In this document: piece after piece, positions 30,732 to 38,709 of the stretch | How positions within the stretch are numbered: position 1 is the stretch's first letter | How the letters are laid out: each line of letters begins with the position of its first letter | Assembly: GCA_949287085.1 (NCBI GenBank) | Contig: CASEER010000012.1 | Coordinates: 1-38,709 of the forward strand | Length of the DNA stretch: 38,709 bases | DNA from: an uncultured Coriobacteriaceae bacterium | GTDB taxonomy: Bacteria > Actinomycetota > Coriobacteriia > Coriobacteriales > Coriobacteriaceae | Direction: 5' to 3' | Made by a program: the position numbers and the translations under genes | The notes under the pieces: generated by a model | The model's database searches: none | What the model was told of the DNA's origin: nothing | Seen by the model: only the letters and a program-made list of their open reading frames with translations

Positions 30732-32075
30732 CTACGTTGACGCAGGCCGCGACGCGGAACCCTGCTCGTAGCGGTACTGCTCCCAGCCACGTCCGTCCGG
30801 ATGCCAGAAGCACCCGCGATCGAGCCCCTCAGGCAGGTATCGCTGCTCCACCCATCCTTCGGGATAATTGTGCGGGTACAAGTACTCGCCGTACTCATCT
30901 GAGCCGGGACGGTGCCGGTCACGCAGGTAGCTGGGCACCTCGCGCTGACCACTCGAGCGCACGTCAGCCAGGGCCGCATCAATGGCCGCCTCGGCCGCGT
31001 TGCTCTTGGGCGCAAGCGCGTTATAGATAGCCGCCTGTGCCAGATTGATGCGGCACTCCGGGTAGCCAATGACCTCCGCCGCCTTAAAGGCAGCCTCCGC
31101 CACCAGCAGGGCCTGCGGGTCAGCGTTGCCAATGTCTTCGGAGGCGGCGATCATGATGCGGCGCGCAATGAACTTGGGGTCCTCACCCGCATCTATCATG
31201 CGCGCCAACCAATACACCGCGGCATCGGGGTCGCTGCCCCGCATCGACTTGATAAACGCCGAGATGATGTCGTAATGCATGTCTCCGCTTTTATCGTACG
31301 TAAGCCCCCGGCGCGGGTTTGCCATCTGCACGTCTTCGAGCGTGATGGCATAGGCCTCCCCCGGCGCCGGCTCGGGCGTGCCGTCGGTATCGGGACGCGT
31401 GACGGCGATTTCGCTCGCAAGCTCCAGCGTCGTGAGGGCCGAGCGCGCGTCGCCCGCGGACAGCGTGCAAATGGCATGCACCACCTCGTCGGTTGCCGCA
31501 AAGCGGCCGTCCAGCCCCTGCGGTGCCGCAAGTGCCCGGCGCACCAGCACGGCAATGTCGTCGTCTGACAGATGCTCCAGTTCCACCACGCGCGAGCGCG
31601 ACAGCAGCGCGGAGTTTACCTCGAAATACGGGTTTTCCGTCGTGGCGCCCACGAGCACCACCGTGCGGTTCTCCACCGCATGAAGGAGCGCATCTTGCTG
31701 CGACCGGCTAAACCGATGGATCTCGTCGATAAACAAAATGGTTCGGCGGTCAAAGGTCATCAGGCGTCGCTCGGCCTCGTCAATTTCGCGCCGCAGGTCT
31801 TTGACCGACCCCGTAACCGCCGAAACCTCGACGAACTCGCTCCGCGTATGTGCGGCAATAATGTGCGCGAGCGTTGTTTTGCCCGTACCGGCCGGCCCAT
31901 ACAGGATCACGCTCGAAAGCACGTCGTGCTCGATCGCCGAACGCAGCCACGAGCCGGGTCCCACGGCCTTTTGCTGCCCCACGTAGTCATCGAGCGAACT
32001 TGGCCGCATGCGCACGGCAAGCGGCGCATTGCGCAGCGTCTTCTCTTTTTCTACCTGGGTAAAGAGGGTCTCCAT
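30732..32075 (-). CDS. rarA: Replication-associated recombination protein A (RarA/MgsA)
   Basis: This is an AAA+ ATPase acting at stalled replication forks. The 447-residue protein has the family start PLAVRMRPSSLDDYVGQQ, Walker A YGPAGTGKTTLAH, Walker B LFIDEIHRFSRSQQDALL, sensor 1 VGATTENPYFEV and LSRSRVVEL. The clamp-loader-like C-terminal part contains HYDIISAFIKSMRGSDPDAAVYWLARMI and PEGWVEQRYLPEG. The length is normal. It lies 85 bases upstream of the DUF948 gene. Confidence 0.95.
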   Translation of the reverse strand: METLFTQVEKEKTLRNAPLAVRMRPSSLDDYVGQQKAVGPGSWLRSAIEHDVLSSVILYGPAGTGKTTLAHIIAAHTRSEFVEVSAVTGSVKDLRREIDEAERRLMTFDRRTILFIDEIHRFSRSQQDALLHAVENRTVVLVGATTENPYFEVNSALLSRSRVVELEHLSDDDIAVLVRRALAAPQGLDGRFAATDEVVHAICTLSAGDARSALTTLELASEIAVTRPDTDGTPEPAPGEAYAITLEDVQMANPRRGLTYDKSGDMHYDIISAFIKSMRGSDPDAAVYWLARMIDAGEDPKFIARRIMIAASEDIGNADPQALLVAEAAFKAAEVIGYPECRINLAQAAIYNALAPKSNAAEAAIDAALADVRSSGQREVPSYLRDRHRPGSDEYGEYLYPHNYPEGWVEQRYLPEGLDRGCFWHPDGRGWEQYRYEQGSASRPAST

Positions 32076-32138
32076 AAGCTCCTGTCTTCCCTACCGGTAT
32101 GTGCTGGGGCCGTGCGGCGCCGCTGCTGCCTCGTGGGC

Positions 32139-32186
32139 GCTGAGGTGCTTGCACCCACGAACGCTGAGGCGCGAGCACCCGTGAAC
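32139..32186. repeat. Two tandem copies of a 24-bp repeat
   Basis: 32139-32162 and 32163-32186 match at 19 of 24 positions, from CGCTGAGG to a GCACCC core and a GAA end. The first copy lies in a hairpin (CGTGGG at 32133-32138 with CCCACG at 32155-32160). The repeats occupy the 155-base gap between dgt and rarA, which otherwise holds nothing recognised apart from the rarA ribosome-binding site. Confidence 0.6.
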
Positions 32187-32230
32187 AGACGCTCCAGGCG
32201 GGCATGCTGGTGCGTCCAAACACCCAGCGG

Positions 32231-33487
32231 CTACCGAACAGACTCGTTGATATACGTGCGCCGCGGAAAATGAATCTCGGGGAAATACGCACTCGCAAGC
32301 TCGGCAAAATAGCCGTCCGTCATGCTCGCAATATAGTCCACCACCGTTTGGTCAAGATCATCTTCCCAGTGGTACGTGTGCCCGTAGTGCGCCAGCTGGG
32401 CCTCGCTGCGCTTGATGTGATGACGGAAGATGAAGCTATCCTCGTCGCCCCGTTTAAGATCGCTCAGGCAGCGCTCGTACATCAGCTCAAAGGCACGGGC
32501 AAGCACCTCGGCACGCTCGCCCTCGATGCCGCTCGATCGGTAAATCTTGGCATAGTTTTCGGCCTTGGCACGACGAATCTCGCTAAAGAGCGCTTCGCTC
32601 ATCTCTATGCGGTCCTTGCCGTAGCTGTGTTCAATGATGTCCGCTGAGGCATGCCGCAAGATCCACGAGTTGTACGCGCCGCCCAAACCGTCTTCAAAGG
32701 CGTCTCCATCGAGCAAGCCCGCCTCAATGGCATCCTGGCGATCGCGCCCCACGTAGGCAATGATGTCCGAGATGCGCACGACGCAGCCCTCGAGCGTCAT
32801 GGGGCGCAAATGGCCGATCACGCTGCCGCCACCCCTGACGCATGCCTCAACCGTGCGATCGAACTCGTCGAACCCGCTCAAGCCCGAAAGCTCAAACACC
32901 CGCTGCTCATATTCGCCGTTGTGACACAGGGCGCCATCGAGGGTTTGCAGCGTGATGTTGCGCCCGTACAGCTTGTCGAGCACGCGCACCGAGTGCACGT
33001 TATGGAAGAACCAGCGGCCCGTGCGCGCATGGAACACGTCGTTCAGGCAGCGCTCGCCCGCGTGGCCAAAGGGCGTATGGCCCAGGTCGTGGCCCAAACC
33101 GATCGCTTCAATGAGGTCGCAGTTAAGACCGAGCGCGTAGCCGATATCGCGTGCGATGCGCGCTACGAGCTGCACATGGAGCCCGCGCCGGGAAAGATCG
33201 TCGTTGCTCCTAAAGCTGAACACCTGGGTCTTGCCCGCATAGCGGTTGTACGCAGGCATATGAAGGATCTTCTCGACATCGCGCACGTAGGCAGGGCGCC
33301 AGATGTTCGCTCGGTCGCCGGGGCGGTCTTCGCGACGAAGGGCATCGGCATCCTGGGCGCGGTACGGGTTTACCCACCCCTGTGCACGGTCCTCGGTAAT
33401 ACGCTCAATGAGCTCATCCGAAAGCGCATCGGGAATGGCATCCATGCGAGCGCGCACCTGCTCGCGTGTCATGGGCGTCTCTGGCAT
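32231..33487 (-). CDS. dgt: dNTP triphosphohydrolase (Dgt family, HD domain)
   Basis: This 418-residue HD-domain enzyme hydrolyses dNTPs to nucleoside and tripolyphosphate. The metal-binding motif is GLGHDLGHTPFGHAGE, preceded by RSNDDLSRRGLHVQLVARIA and followed by DALCHNGEYEQRVF and the conserved DIIAYVGRDRQDAIEAGLL. The start is the ATG at 33487 with GGAGG seven bases upstream; a longer open frame has no other support. It is separated from the A24 peptidase gene by 154 bases with a large inverted repeat. Confidence 0.92.
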   Translation of the reverse strand: MPETPMTREQVRARMDAIPDALSDELIERITEDRAQGWVNPYRAQDADALRREDRPGDRANIWRPAYVRDVEKILHMPAYNRYAGKTQVFSFRSNDDLSRRGLHVQLVARIARDIGYALGLNCDLIEAIGLGHDLGHTPFGHAGERCLNDVFHARTGRWFFHNVHSVRVLDKLYGRNITLQTLDGALCHNGEYEQRVFELSGLSGFDEFDRTVEACVRGGGSVIGHLRPMTLEGCVVRISDIIAYVGRDRQDAIEAGLLDGDAFEDGLGGAYNSWILRHASADIIEHSYGKDRIEMSEALFSEIRRAKAENYAKIYRSSGIEGERAEVLARAFELMYERCLSDLKRGDEDSFIFRHHIKRSEAQLAHYGHTYHWEDDLDQTVVDYIASMTDGYFAELASAYFPEIHFPRRTYINESVR

Positions 33488-33571
33488 GGGCGACCTCCTA
33501 ACCAGCATGCTTTTGCTTGGATACATCTTCTCACATCGTGCGGACACGAACAAGGGTTCGTTACACGGGCA

Positions 33572-33626
33572 GCGGCGCCAGATATTTAAGGGATTCGTCA
33601 CGCGGGACAAAGCAATCTGGCGCCGC
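33572..33626 (-). terminator. Perfect 12-bp inverted repeat after the A24 peptidase gene
   Basis: GCGGCGCCAGAT (33572-33583) and ATCTGGCGCCGC (33615-33626) are perfect complements around a 31-base loop, starting 15 bases after the prepilin-peptidase stop on the minus strand. The following bases are GC-rich with no T-run. It probably ends the glycosyltransferase/ATP-grasp/peptidase transcript and lies upstream of dgt. Confidence 0.6.
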
Positions 33627-33641
33627 CACACCACAGCGCAC

Positions 33642-34097
33642 TTACCCGAGCCCACCCGCTGCACCAAGCAACACAAAGGTAGCAGCCAAAAACGGCAGGA
33701 GCGGGAGCGCCCGCTGGCAAAGCACCATGCCCGCCACCGCGAGGTCCACCAACGCAGCCGCATAGGCCGCAACCGCACACCACGGCGCGGCGAGCATCAA
33801 GGCAGCAAGCGCTTTAAGGTCGCCCATCCCCTGTCCGGCTGCACCGCGCCGAGCGCGCCACCACAACTCGAAGGCAACGAGCACACCGCACACCACGAGC
33901 GCGGCCAATGCGTTTTTGCCGAGCACCGCCGCACCGCCAGCACTGAACGCATACGCCGCAGCAACCACTGCCAACACGGCAGCCAGCGCGTTGGGCAGGC
34001 GCCGTTCACGGGCATCAATCACGCCCGCCAGGACCAAGAGCGCCATCAGGCCTACCGCTAGGGCACGAGGCAGCGTCAATCGTCTACCACCAGGCAT
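33642..34097 (-). CDS. A24 family (prepilin/TadV-type) peptidase
   Basis: This 151-residue integral membrane protein has the two catalytic aspartates of the type IV prepilin peptidase family: Asp28 in GVIDARERRLPN and Asp93 in GMGDLK. There are about five hydrophobic helices and no N-terminal methylation domain, so it resembles the short TadV/CpaA or archaeal preflagellin type. No pilin or secretion ATPase lies in the window, so it is an orphan here and may process pilins encoded elsewhere. The ATG at 34097 lies inside the end of the upstream ATP-grasp gene (22-base overlap). Confidence 0.8.
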   Translation of the reverse strand: MPGGRRLTLPRALAVGLMALLVLAGVIDARERRLPNALAAVLAVVAAAYAFSAGGAAVLGKNALAALVVCGVLVAFELWWRARRGAAGQGMGDLKALAALMLAAPWCAVAAYAAALVDLAVAGMVLCQRALPLLPFLAATFVLLGAAGGLG

Positions 34098-35473
34098 CCC
34101 ATATTCAACCGGCCCGAAAACTCGCCAATCACCGCAGCCTGGCCACAGCGTGTGAACACACCGGCAAACTGGTTGCGGAAGAGGAAGAGCCCCTCCATAT
34201 TCATGTAGGGCTCAAACGGGCGGTCAATCCCCGCGACGCCACCCTCAACGTTAGGCGAGGCGTACGGCGTGACATACTCCTGCACGGTGCCACGGGTAGC
34301 CACCATCTCGTCCAGCACCTCACGCCACTCGGCGTCGGTACAATCCTGGCCGGCACGCACGCCAATGCTGTTGTAGCCGTCACGCGGCTTGGCAATCCAA
34401 CGCGCGCGGTCGGCAAACTGCTCTAGATCGGTCTGCTCATCCAGAATATAGGTAGCGGGCACATGGTCGCGCACAAACGCGCGCTCGTCGCGTGTAAGCA
34501 CGTCGTCTACGAGCGGGCTATGCAGCACCGCAAACACGGTCTTGGTCGCACACGGCCACGTGCGAAAACCGCCCACGATGGGCACCGTAGCATCGGCGGC
34601 GCATGCCATAAACGCATCGGCACCCGGGCAGGGCTTCTCGAGCATCTCAGAGATCACCACGCGGCGCCACACGCAATCGATGGGGCCCGCCGCATCGGAC
34701 AGCACGCCGTCCTGGTAGCGCAGGTCGCGAATATCGGCAAACCGCAAGCTGGCACCGTGTTCCGCAAAGACGCGCGCGTATTCCTCGATTTCCTCGCGCA
34801 CAATGCTCTCGGCATAGTCGACAGCGACGACGCGCGGGTGATCGGCAGCTCCACCTGCCTCGCGATAGCAACCCAAAATCGCGTCGACGCATGCACCGTA
34901 GATATCAAACACCGAGACCGCGTGCTGTGCCGCAAAGCGCTTGCCCGTCGCCGTGAGCAGATTGGTGCGCGAGACCTCCTCGGTTGACAGCATGCCCGAC
35001 GAGCCGTCGGTGTTGAGCTCGCAAAACTTGAACGCGCCCGTTTGCTCGTCCAAGAAAATGTCCACGCGCGCGATGGGGATCTGCGTGCTGAACGCATTGG
35101 GCAGGCATGCCAGACGCTCGATACGCGGATCGAGCTCAAACGCCGCGCGAAACGCCGCGTCCTCCACAAAGCGACGGGTCACCTTGTCCATAATGCGCCC
35201 CATGGTCTGGGCAATCCACGCAAGGTAGCCCAGGTCACGACGCGAGAAGATCTTGGGCACGAAGCTCCACTGAAGCGGCCCGCCATGATAGAGGGCATTG
35301 GTGGTTGCCAGGTAGGCGTCCCCCGCCTCGTGCGAGGCGGCGTCGCCCATAAGCTCGCGCGCATGGGCCACGTACTCGTCTTCGAGCGCAACGCTATCAA
35401 GCGGGAATACCGGCGCGGGCTCGGCTGCGATGGGCAGCTCGAGCACAGCGGGTTCAACAGATTGCGATGCCAT
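34076..35473 (-). CDS. Glutathionylspermidine synthase-like ATP-grasp protein
   Basis: The 465-residue protein has hallmarks of the GSP_synth / circularly permuted ATP-grasp family: FKFCELNTDGSSGML (around residues 148-162), WIAKPRDGYNSIGV (359-372) for nucleotide binding, VQEYVTPY, and EFSGRLNMGC at the end. Family members form carboxylate-amine bonds with ATP. The glutathionylspermidine amidase half is absent, so it is not the E. coli bifunctional enzyme. The substrate is unknown. It starts 20 bases after the glycosyltransferase stop with AAGGAG upstream and overlaps the peptidase gene, so the three appear to be one operon. Confidence 0.7.
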   Translation of the reverse strand: MASQSVEPAVLELPIAAEPAPVFPLDSVALEDEYVAHARELMGDAASHEAGDAYLATTNALYHGGPLQWSFVPKIFSRRDLGYLAWIAQTMGRIMDKVTRRFVEDAAFRAAFELDPRIERLACLPNAFSTQIPIARVDIFLDEQTGAFKFCELNTDGSSGMLSTEEVSRTNLLTATGKRFAAQHAVSVFDIYGACVDAILGCYREAGGAADHPRVVAVDYAESIVREEIEEYARVFAEHGASLRFADIRDLRYQDGVLSDAAGPIDCVWRRVVISEMLEKPCPGADAFMACAADATVPIVGGFRTWPCATKTVFAVLHSPLVDDVLTRDERAFVRDHVPATYILDEQTDLEQFADRARWIAKPRDGYNSIGVRAGQDCTDAEWREVLDEMVATRGTVQEYVTPYASPNVEGGVAGIDRPFEPYMNMEGLFLFRNQFAGVFTRCGQAAVIGEFSGRLNMGCLVVDD

Positions 35474-35493
35474 AGGCGCTCCTTTGCTTGCGA

Positions 35494-36813
35494 TTAATGC
35501 GCCGCCGACCCGCTCGGCTCACCCACCACATCGTCCAAGGTGAGCGAAAGGCTATGCGGCGTGGGCACCCAGTCCACCTTGAGGAAGAGGGCGGCCACAA
35601 TGAGCGGGATGTAGGTAAACATGAACAGCGGGAACGTAAAGAGGTTGGCAACAACGCGCCAACGCTTCTGGCAGTGGATGTGCTTGCGCTCAAAGAATGT
35701 GGTCAGCAAACCCATCACAAAGTAGGTCTGGTAGAGCGTGAGCAAGGTCATGATGATGGACTCGAAGCAGCTCTGAAGCTCGGCGTCGGTGGCCAAAAAG
35801 CCGTGGCTCAAGAGGCCGACGACCAAGAACGCGCCGTTTGCCAAGATCGAGATGAGCGTCAGCAGGTTGCCGGGTGCCACCGTCATGAACATGTCGTAGG
35901 CCGAAAACCGGCGGAACGCAAAAATAGACTTTATAAGCTGCGCGCCATAGGTAAAGAACACCTGGTAAAAACCCTTGGTCCAACGCATGCGCTGCTTCCA
36001 CGAGGCGGCAAACGTCACCGGCTGCTCGTCAAAAAACTCCGCCGGCGCATAGGCGATACGCACGCCGTGCACCGCGCAGAAGGTAGAGAACTGAATGTCC
36101 TCGGTGAGCGAATGGAACTGCCAGCCGCGCATGCCCTCAACGATCTTGGCCGAGATCAAGTAGCCCGATCCCGACACCGCGCAGGACGTGCCGCACATCA
36201 TGCGCGCGTTGTTAAGAAAGCGCGCCTCGCGCAAAAACGCGGTGGCATATGCCGCCGAAATCCACGAGCTGCCAAAGTTTTTGGAGTTGCGGTAGCTCGT
36301 GATGGCCATGTAGCCCTGGTCAAACGCGTCGTTCATGATGCGGGTGTAGCTGGGGCTAATCAGGTTATCGGCGTCAAAGACAAAGAAGCCCTCGTGCACG
36401 CCCGGGTATTCGCGCAAAATGCGCTCGAAGCCATAGTCCATAACCCAGCTCTTGCCCTTGCGCGCCAGGTCGTTGCGCTCGTACACGATGGCGCCGGCCG
36501 CGCGCGCCTTCTCGGCCGTGTCGTCGGTGCACGCATCGGCCACCACAAACACGTCGATGAGCTCTTGCGGATAGTCCTGCTGCTTGATGGAACGCACCAG
36601 GTTGGCGATGACGGCCTCTTCGTTATGGGCGGCGATAAAGTAGGCGTAGCGATGGAGCGTCTTGGCCGGTGGGTACTGGCACTCGCCGCGGACCGCGCCA
36701 ATGATAAAGAAGACGGCCTGGTACGCAAAAAAAACGGTGAAGAGCACCATGACGATCAGGTTGAACTGTACGATCGGCGTGGCGTGTAAGAAGTCGACAA
36801 GAAAGACGGGCAC
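35494..36813 (-). CDS. Membrane-bound GT2 family glycosyltransferase
   Basis: This 439-residue processive-type glycosyltransferase has N-terminal membrane helices (about 13-42). The GT-A domain follows, with IAAHNEEAVI, DACTDD, the DAD metal/UDP motif (147-149), TED (237-239) and QRMRW (274-278), the acceptor/processivity signatures of the chitin, cellulose and hyaluronan synthase-like group. Further C-terminal helices follow. The start is set at the GTG at 36813, because GGGAGAGG lies six bases upstream of it; a TTG two codons earlier would sit inside the Shine-Dalgarno. It is the first gene of a group with an ATP-grasp protein and an A24 peptidase. The product is unknown; a surface polysaccharide such as poly-N-acetylglucosamine is one possibility. 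Confidence 0.85.
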   Translation of the reverse strand: MPVFLVDFLHATPIVQFNLIVMVLFTVFFAYQAVFFIIGAVRGECQYPPAKTLHRYAYFIAAHNEEAVIANLVRSIKQQDYPQELIDVFVVADACTDDTAEKARAAGAIVYERNDLARKGKSWVMDYGFERILREYPGVHEGFFVFDADNLISPSYTRIMNDAFDQGYMAITSYRNSKNFGSSWISAAYATAFLREARFLNNARMMCGTSCAVSGSGYLISAKIVEGMRGWQFHSLTEDIQFSTFCAVHGVRIAYAPAEFFDEQPVTFAASWKQRMRWTKGFYQVFFTYGAQLIKSIFAFRRFSAYDMFMTVAPGNLLTLISILANGAFLVVGLLSHGFLATDAELQSCFESIIMTLLTLYQTYFVMGLLTTFFERKHIHCQKRWRVVANLFTFPLFMFTYIPLIVAALFLKVDWVPTPHSLSLTLDDVVGEPSGSAAH

Positions 36814-36977
36814 GTGCAACCTCTCCCGGAGCTCGGCGGTTACTGATAACAGCCTAGTCTAAAACAATGCCCGCCGCCCGGTTGCGAGGGTCCGTACCAT
36901 GGTCAAAGTTCCTAAGAACATCCACTGCTGCAGGCGCGGGCGCGGGGCACAACGGCGCATGACATGAAATGCGAAAA

Positions 36978-37039
36978 GGTGCTCAACATGCCGGGTGCGG
37001 TGCGACATGGTGCTCAGCAAACCGGGCGGAGTGCAACAT
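36978..37039. repeat. Two tandem copies of a 31-bp repeat
   Basis: 36978-37008 and 37009-37039 are imperfect copies of a unit starting GGTGCTCA and ending ACAT, with a truncated third start at 37040. They lie in the 264-base region between the GT2 start and the rluD stop. In that region I see no gene. Confidence 0.65.
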
Positions 37040-37055
37040 GGTTCTCGGCTCGCCG

Positions 37056-37079
37056 AGCACGGCGCGGGCACGCCGTGCT
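37056..37079 (-). terminator. Hairpin at the rluD end
   Basis: AGCACGGCG (37056-37064) and CGCCGTGCT (37071-37079) form a perfect nine-base stem with a six-base loop, overlapping the rluD stop codon (37078-37080). A second hairpin, CTCGGC/GCCGAG, follows at 37044-37057. No T-run is present. It is a likely transcript end of lspA-rluD. Confidence 0.5.
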
Positions 37080-38094
37080 AGTAGCCCATCAGCTGCGGAA
37101 TGACCTTTTCGCCCGCAGCGGTGCGACCAAGCGACAGAGGCTCGATCTCTTCAAGCACGGCCTCAAGATCCCAGGGCAGCGTGTCTCGGCGCTCAATGAG
37201 CTCGCCCGTCACGGGGTGCGTAAAGGCCACGCGCCACGAATGCAAGAACTGCCGGGTGAGCCCGCGGTCGGCACGCTCGGCACCTTTGCCCTTGCCATAG
37301 AGCGGGTCACCCACCAGCGGATGGTTGATGTGCCGCATGTGCACGCGAATCTGGTGCGTGCGACCGGTATACAGATGGCATTCCACGAGCGTATAGCCGT
37401 CGTCGGTACGCGAGGCGTCAAACCGCTCGAGCACGCGGAAGGTCGTGATGGCCTGGCGCGCAAAGGGGTCGTCAGAGACCGCCATCTTAACGCGGTCGCG
37501 TGTCGAGCGCGCGATGCCCGTGTTGATGGTGCCCTCGTCATGCGCGATGTAGCCGTGCACGAGCGCGATGTAGCGACGGTCGAGCGTACGCAGGCGAATG
37601 AGGTCCTGAAGCGCGCGCTGCGTCTCGTCGTCCTTGGCGGCAAGCATGAGGCCCGAGGTATCGCGATCGAGCCGGTGCACGATGCCGGGACGGTCCTCAC
37701 CCTGCAGCGTGCCCAAATGGTCGATGCCGCAGTGGTAGACGAGCGCGTTGGCGAGCGTCCCGTCCGCATGCCCATGAGCGGGATGGCACACGAGCCCGCG
37801 CTGCTTGGAGAGCACGATGAGGTAGTCGTCCTCATAGCGGATGTCGAGGGGAATGGCCTGCGGAATCACGACGCCCGGATCGCGCTCCTCGGGGAGCTCG
37901 ACCGAGATGCGGTCGCCCGCGGTCACCGCGTACTTCTTGGAAAGGCAGGTCTCGCCGTTTACCGCAACCGCGCCCGCCTCCACCAGGCGCGCGCACGCGG
38001 AGCGCGAGGGACAGCCGTCCTGTGCACCCAAAAAGGCGTCCAGACGCGTGCCCGCGCAGGCTGCGTCAACAAGAATGTGCAGGTCGCCCGTCAT
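37078..38094 (-). CDS. RluA/RluD family 23S rRNA pseudouridine synthase
   Basis: This 338-residue enzyme isomerises uridines in rRNA. An N-terminal S4 domain (ARLVEAGAVAVNGE and flanks, about 10-70) is followed by the catalytic domain, which has GIVHRLDRDTSGLMLAAK with the catalytic Asp, RRYIALVHG, HLYTGRTHQIRVHMRHI and HPLVGDPLYG. RluD itself modifies helix 69, but the exact target here is not proven. The ATG overlaps the lspA stop as ATGA. lspA-rluD pairing is very common in bacteria. A hairpin follows the stop. Confidence 0.92.
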   Translation of the reverse strand: MTGDLHILVDAACAGTRLDAFLGAQDGCPSRSACARLVEAGAVAVNGETCLSKKYAVTAGDRISVELPEERDPGVVIPQAIPLDIRYEDDYLIVLSKQRGLVCHPAHGHADGTLANALVYHCGIDHLGTLQGEDRPGIVHRLDRDTSGLMLAAKDDETQRALQDLIRLRTLDRRYIALVHGYIAHDEGTINTGIARSTRDRVKMAVSDDPFARQAITTFRVLERFDASRTDDGYTLVECHLYTGRTHQIRVHMRHINHPLVGDPLYGKGKGAERADRGLTRQFLHSWRVAFTHPVTGELIERRDTLPWDLEAVLEEIEPLSLGRTAAGEKVIPQLMGY

Positions 38095-38672
38095 GAGCGC
38101 CCGCCTTTTTTGGAGCCGCCCATCCGGCGCTCCCGATCGGCAACAGCGCGCTCTTTGGCCGCCTGGTTAGCAGGCGAAAGGAACATGAAGCCGATTAAGG
38201 CCACCACGACACCCACCGTGATGCCAACGTCAGCGATATTGAAGACCGGGAAGTCAATGAACGCAGTCGCGATAAAGTCAGTCACCACGCCATGGAGCAC
38301 ACGGTCGATGGCGTTGCCCACCGCCCCGCCGCACACCATGGCAAGGCCCACGACCTCGCAGCGCGACACGAGCGGCGCGCGCAGTACATAGATGAGCGTC
38401 GCCGCCACCATGATGACCGCAAGGGCAACAAACACCACGCTGTAGCCCTCGCCCAAACCAAACGCGGCACCGTTGTTAAACACAAGCTCAAAGTTGAGGA
38501 TGTTGGGGATGACCTGCACGCCCACGGTCCCCGCCGGAGCAAGCGTCACGCGGGCCACAGCCTTAGCGATCTGGTCAAGGCAGATGAGCGTGACGGCGAC
38601 CACCGCGAGCACCCCGAGCCGCCACAAGAGCGCCGGCTTGAAGTTCTTCACATCAACTCGTTTGGTAGCCAC
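38091..38672 (-). CDS. lspA: Lipoprotein signal peptidase
   Basis: This membrane aspartic peptidase removes signal peptides of lipoproteins after diacylglyceryl transfer. The protein has about 193 residues with four hydrophobic helices. The family motifs are LDQIAKA, FELVFNNGAAFG, GGAVGNAIDRVLHGVVTDF and FPVFNIADVGIT, the last two carrying the two catalytic Asp. The GTG at 38672 is preferred because GGAAAGG lies six bases upstream; the ATG at 38678 would sit on that site. The C-terminus is a basic tail. It overlaps the pseudouridine synthase gene by four bases. The promoter lies outside or at the window edge. Confidence 0.9.
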   Translation of the reverse strand: MATKRVDVKNFKPALLWRLGVLAVVAVTLICLDQIAKAVARVTLAPAGTVGVQVIPNILNFELVFNNGAAFGLGEGYSVVFVALAVIMVAATLIYVLRAPLVSRCEVVGLAMVCGGAVGNAIDRVLHGVVTDFIATAFIDFPVFNIADVGITVGVVVALIGFMFLSPANQAAKERAVADRERRMGGSKKGGRS

Positions 38673-38709
38673 CGTCATCCTTTCCATCACCGGGGGCACC
38701 AGTCAGCGC

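Overview
This window looks like a chromosomal segment of a high-GC Gram-positive bacterium of the class Coriobacteriia, most probably Collinsella or a close relative. That is an inference from GC-rich codon usage, the efp/asp23/nusB/tlyA/nadK/recN gene order, a mannose-family PTS with fused EIIAB and a DUF956 (ManO) protein, and short GC-rich repeats at gene ends. There is no rRNA, phage, insertion sequence or CRISPR array. One tRNA-Arg(CCG) lies at the left edge.

Layout. (1) Positions 265-9037, plus strand: a compact aromatic amino acid operon, aroF - tyrA - aroB - aroA - aroC - pheA - aroE/aroK fusion - aroQ. It carries all seven common steps to chorismate plus the branches to phenylpyruvate and 4-hydroxyphenylpyruvate. 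(2) Positions 9172-38672, minus strand: an unbroken run of co-oriented genes. Read in transcription order from the right these are: lspA-rluD; a GT2 glycosyltransferase - ATP-grasp-like protein - A24 peptidase group; dgt; rarA; a stress-sigma module (DUF948 protein - RsbW-like - SigB-like - AI-2E-family permease); alaS-ruvX; a mannose-type PTS operon (EIIAB-EIIC-EIID-ManO); a cell-wall/shikimate group (mltG-yqeG-aroK-aroB paralogue-pepP); an uncharacterised protein; and efp-asp23-nusB-xseB-tlyA-nadK-recN.

How it fits together. The plus-strand operon supplies chorismate, Phe and Tyr precursors. DAHP synthase has an N-terminal ferredoxin-like regulatory domain and PheA has an ACT domain, so feedback control is probably allosteric. 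The minus-strand locus aroK-aroB2-pepP-efp-nusB matches the order usual for actinobacterial shikimate genes. Its AroB paralogue has lost the recognisable NAD- and metal-binding residues although the reading frame is intact, while a full-motif AroB sits in the plus-strand operon. This probable pseudo-enzyme is the most striking gene in the window.

Other points of interest are: a candidate SigB-type promoter in front of the sigma operon and an RsbW-like protein with altered ATP-binding boxes; a three-gene GT2/ATP-grasp/prepilin-peptidase group of unknown role; an interspersed palindromic repeat at two loci that supplies the aroC stop codon; four 33-bp tandem repeats filling the gap between the aroQ and recN stop codons; several long-stem hairpins without U-tracts at operon ends or gene junctions; and two possibly frameshifted small genes upstream of efp.
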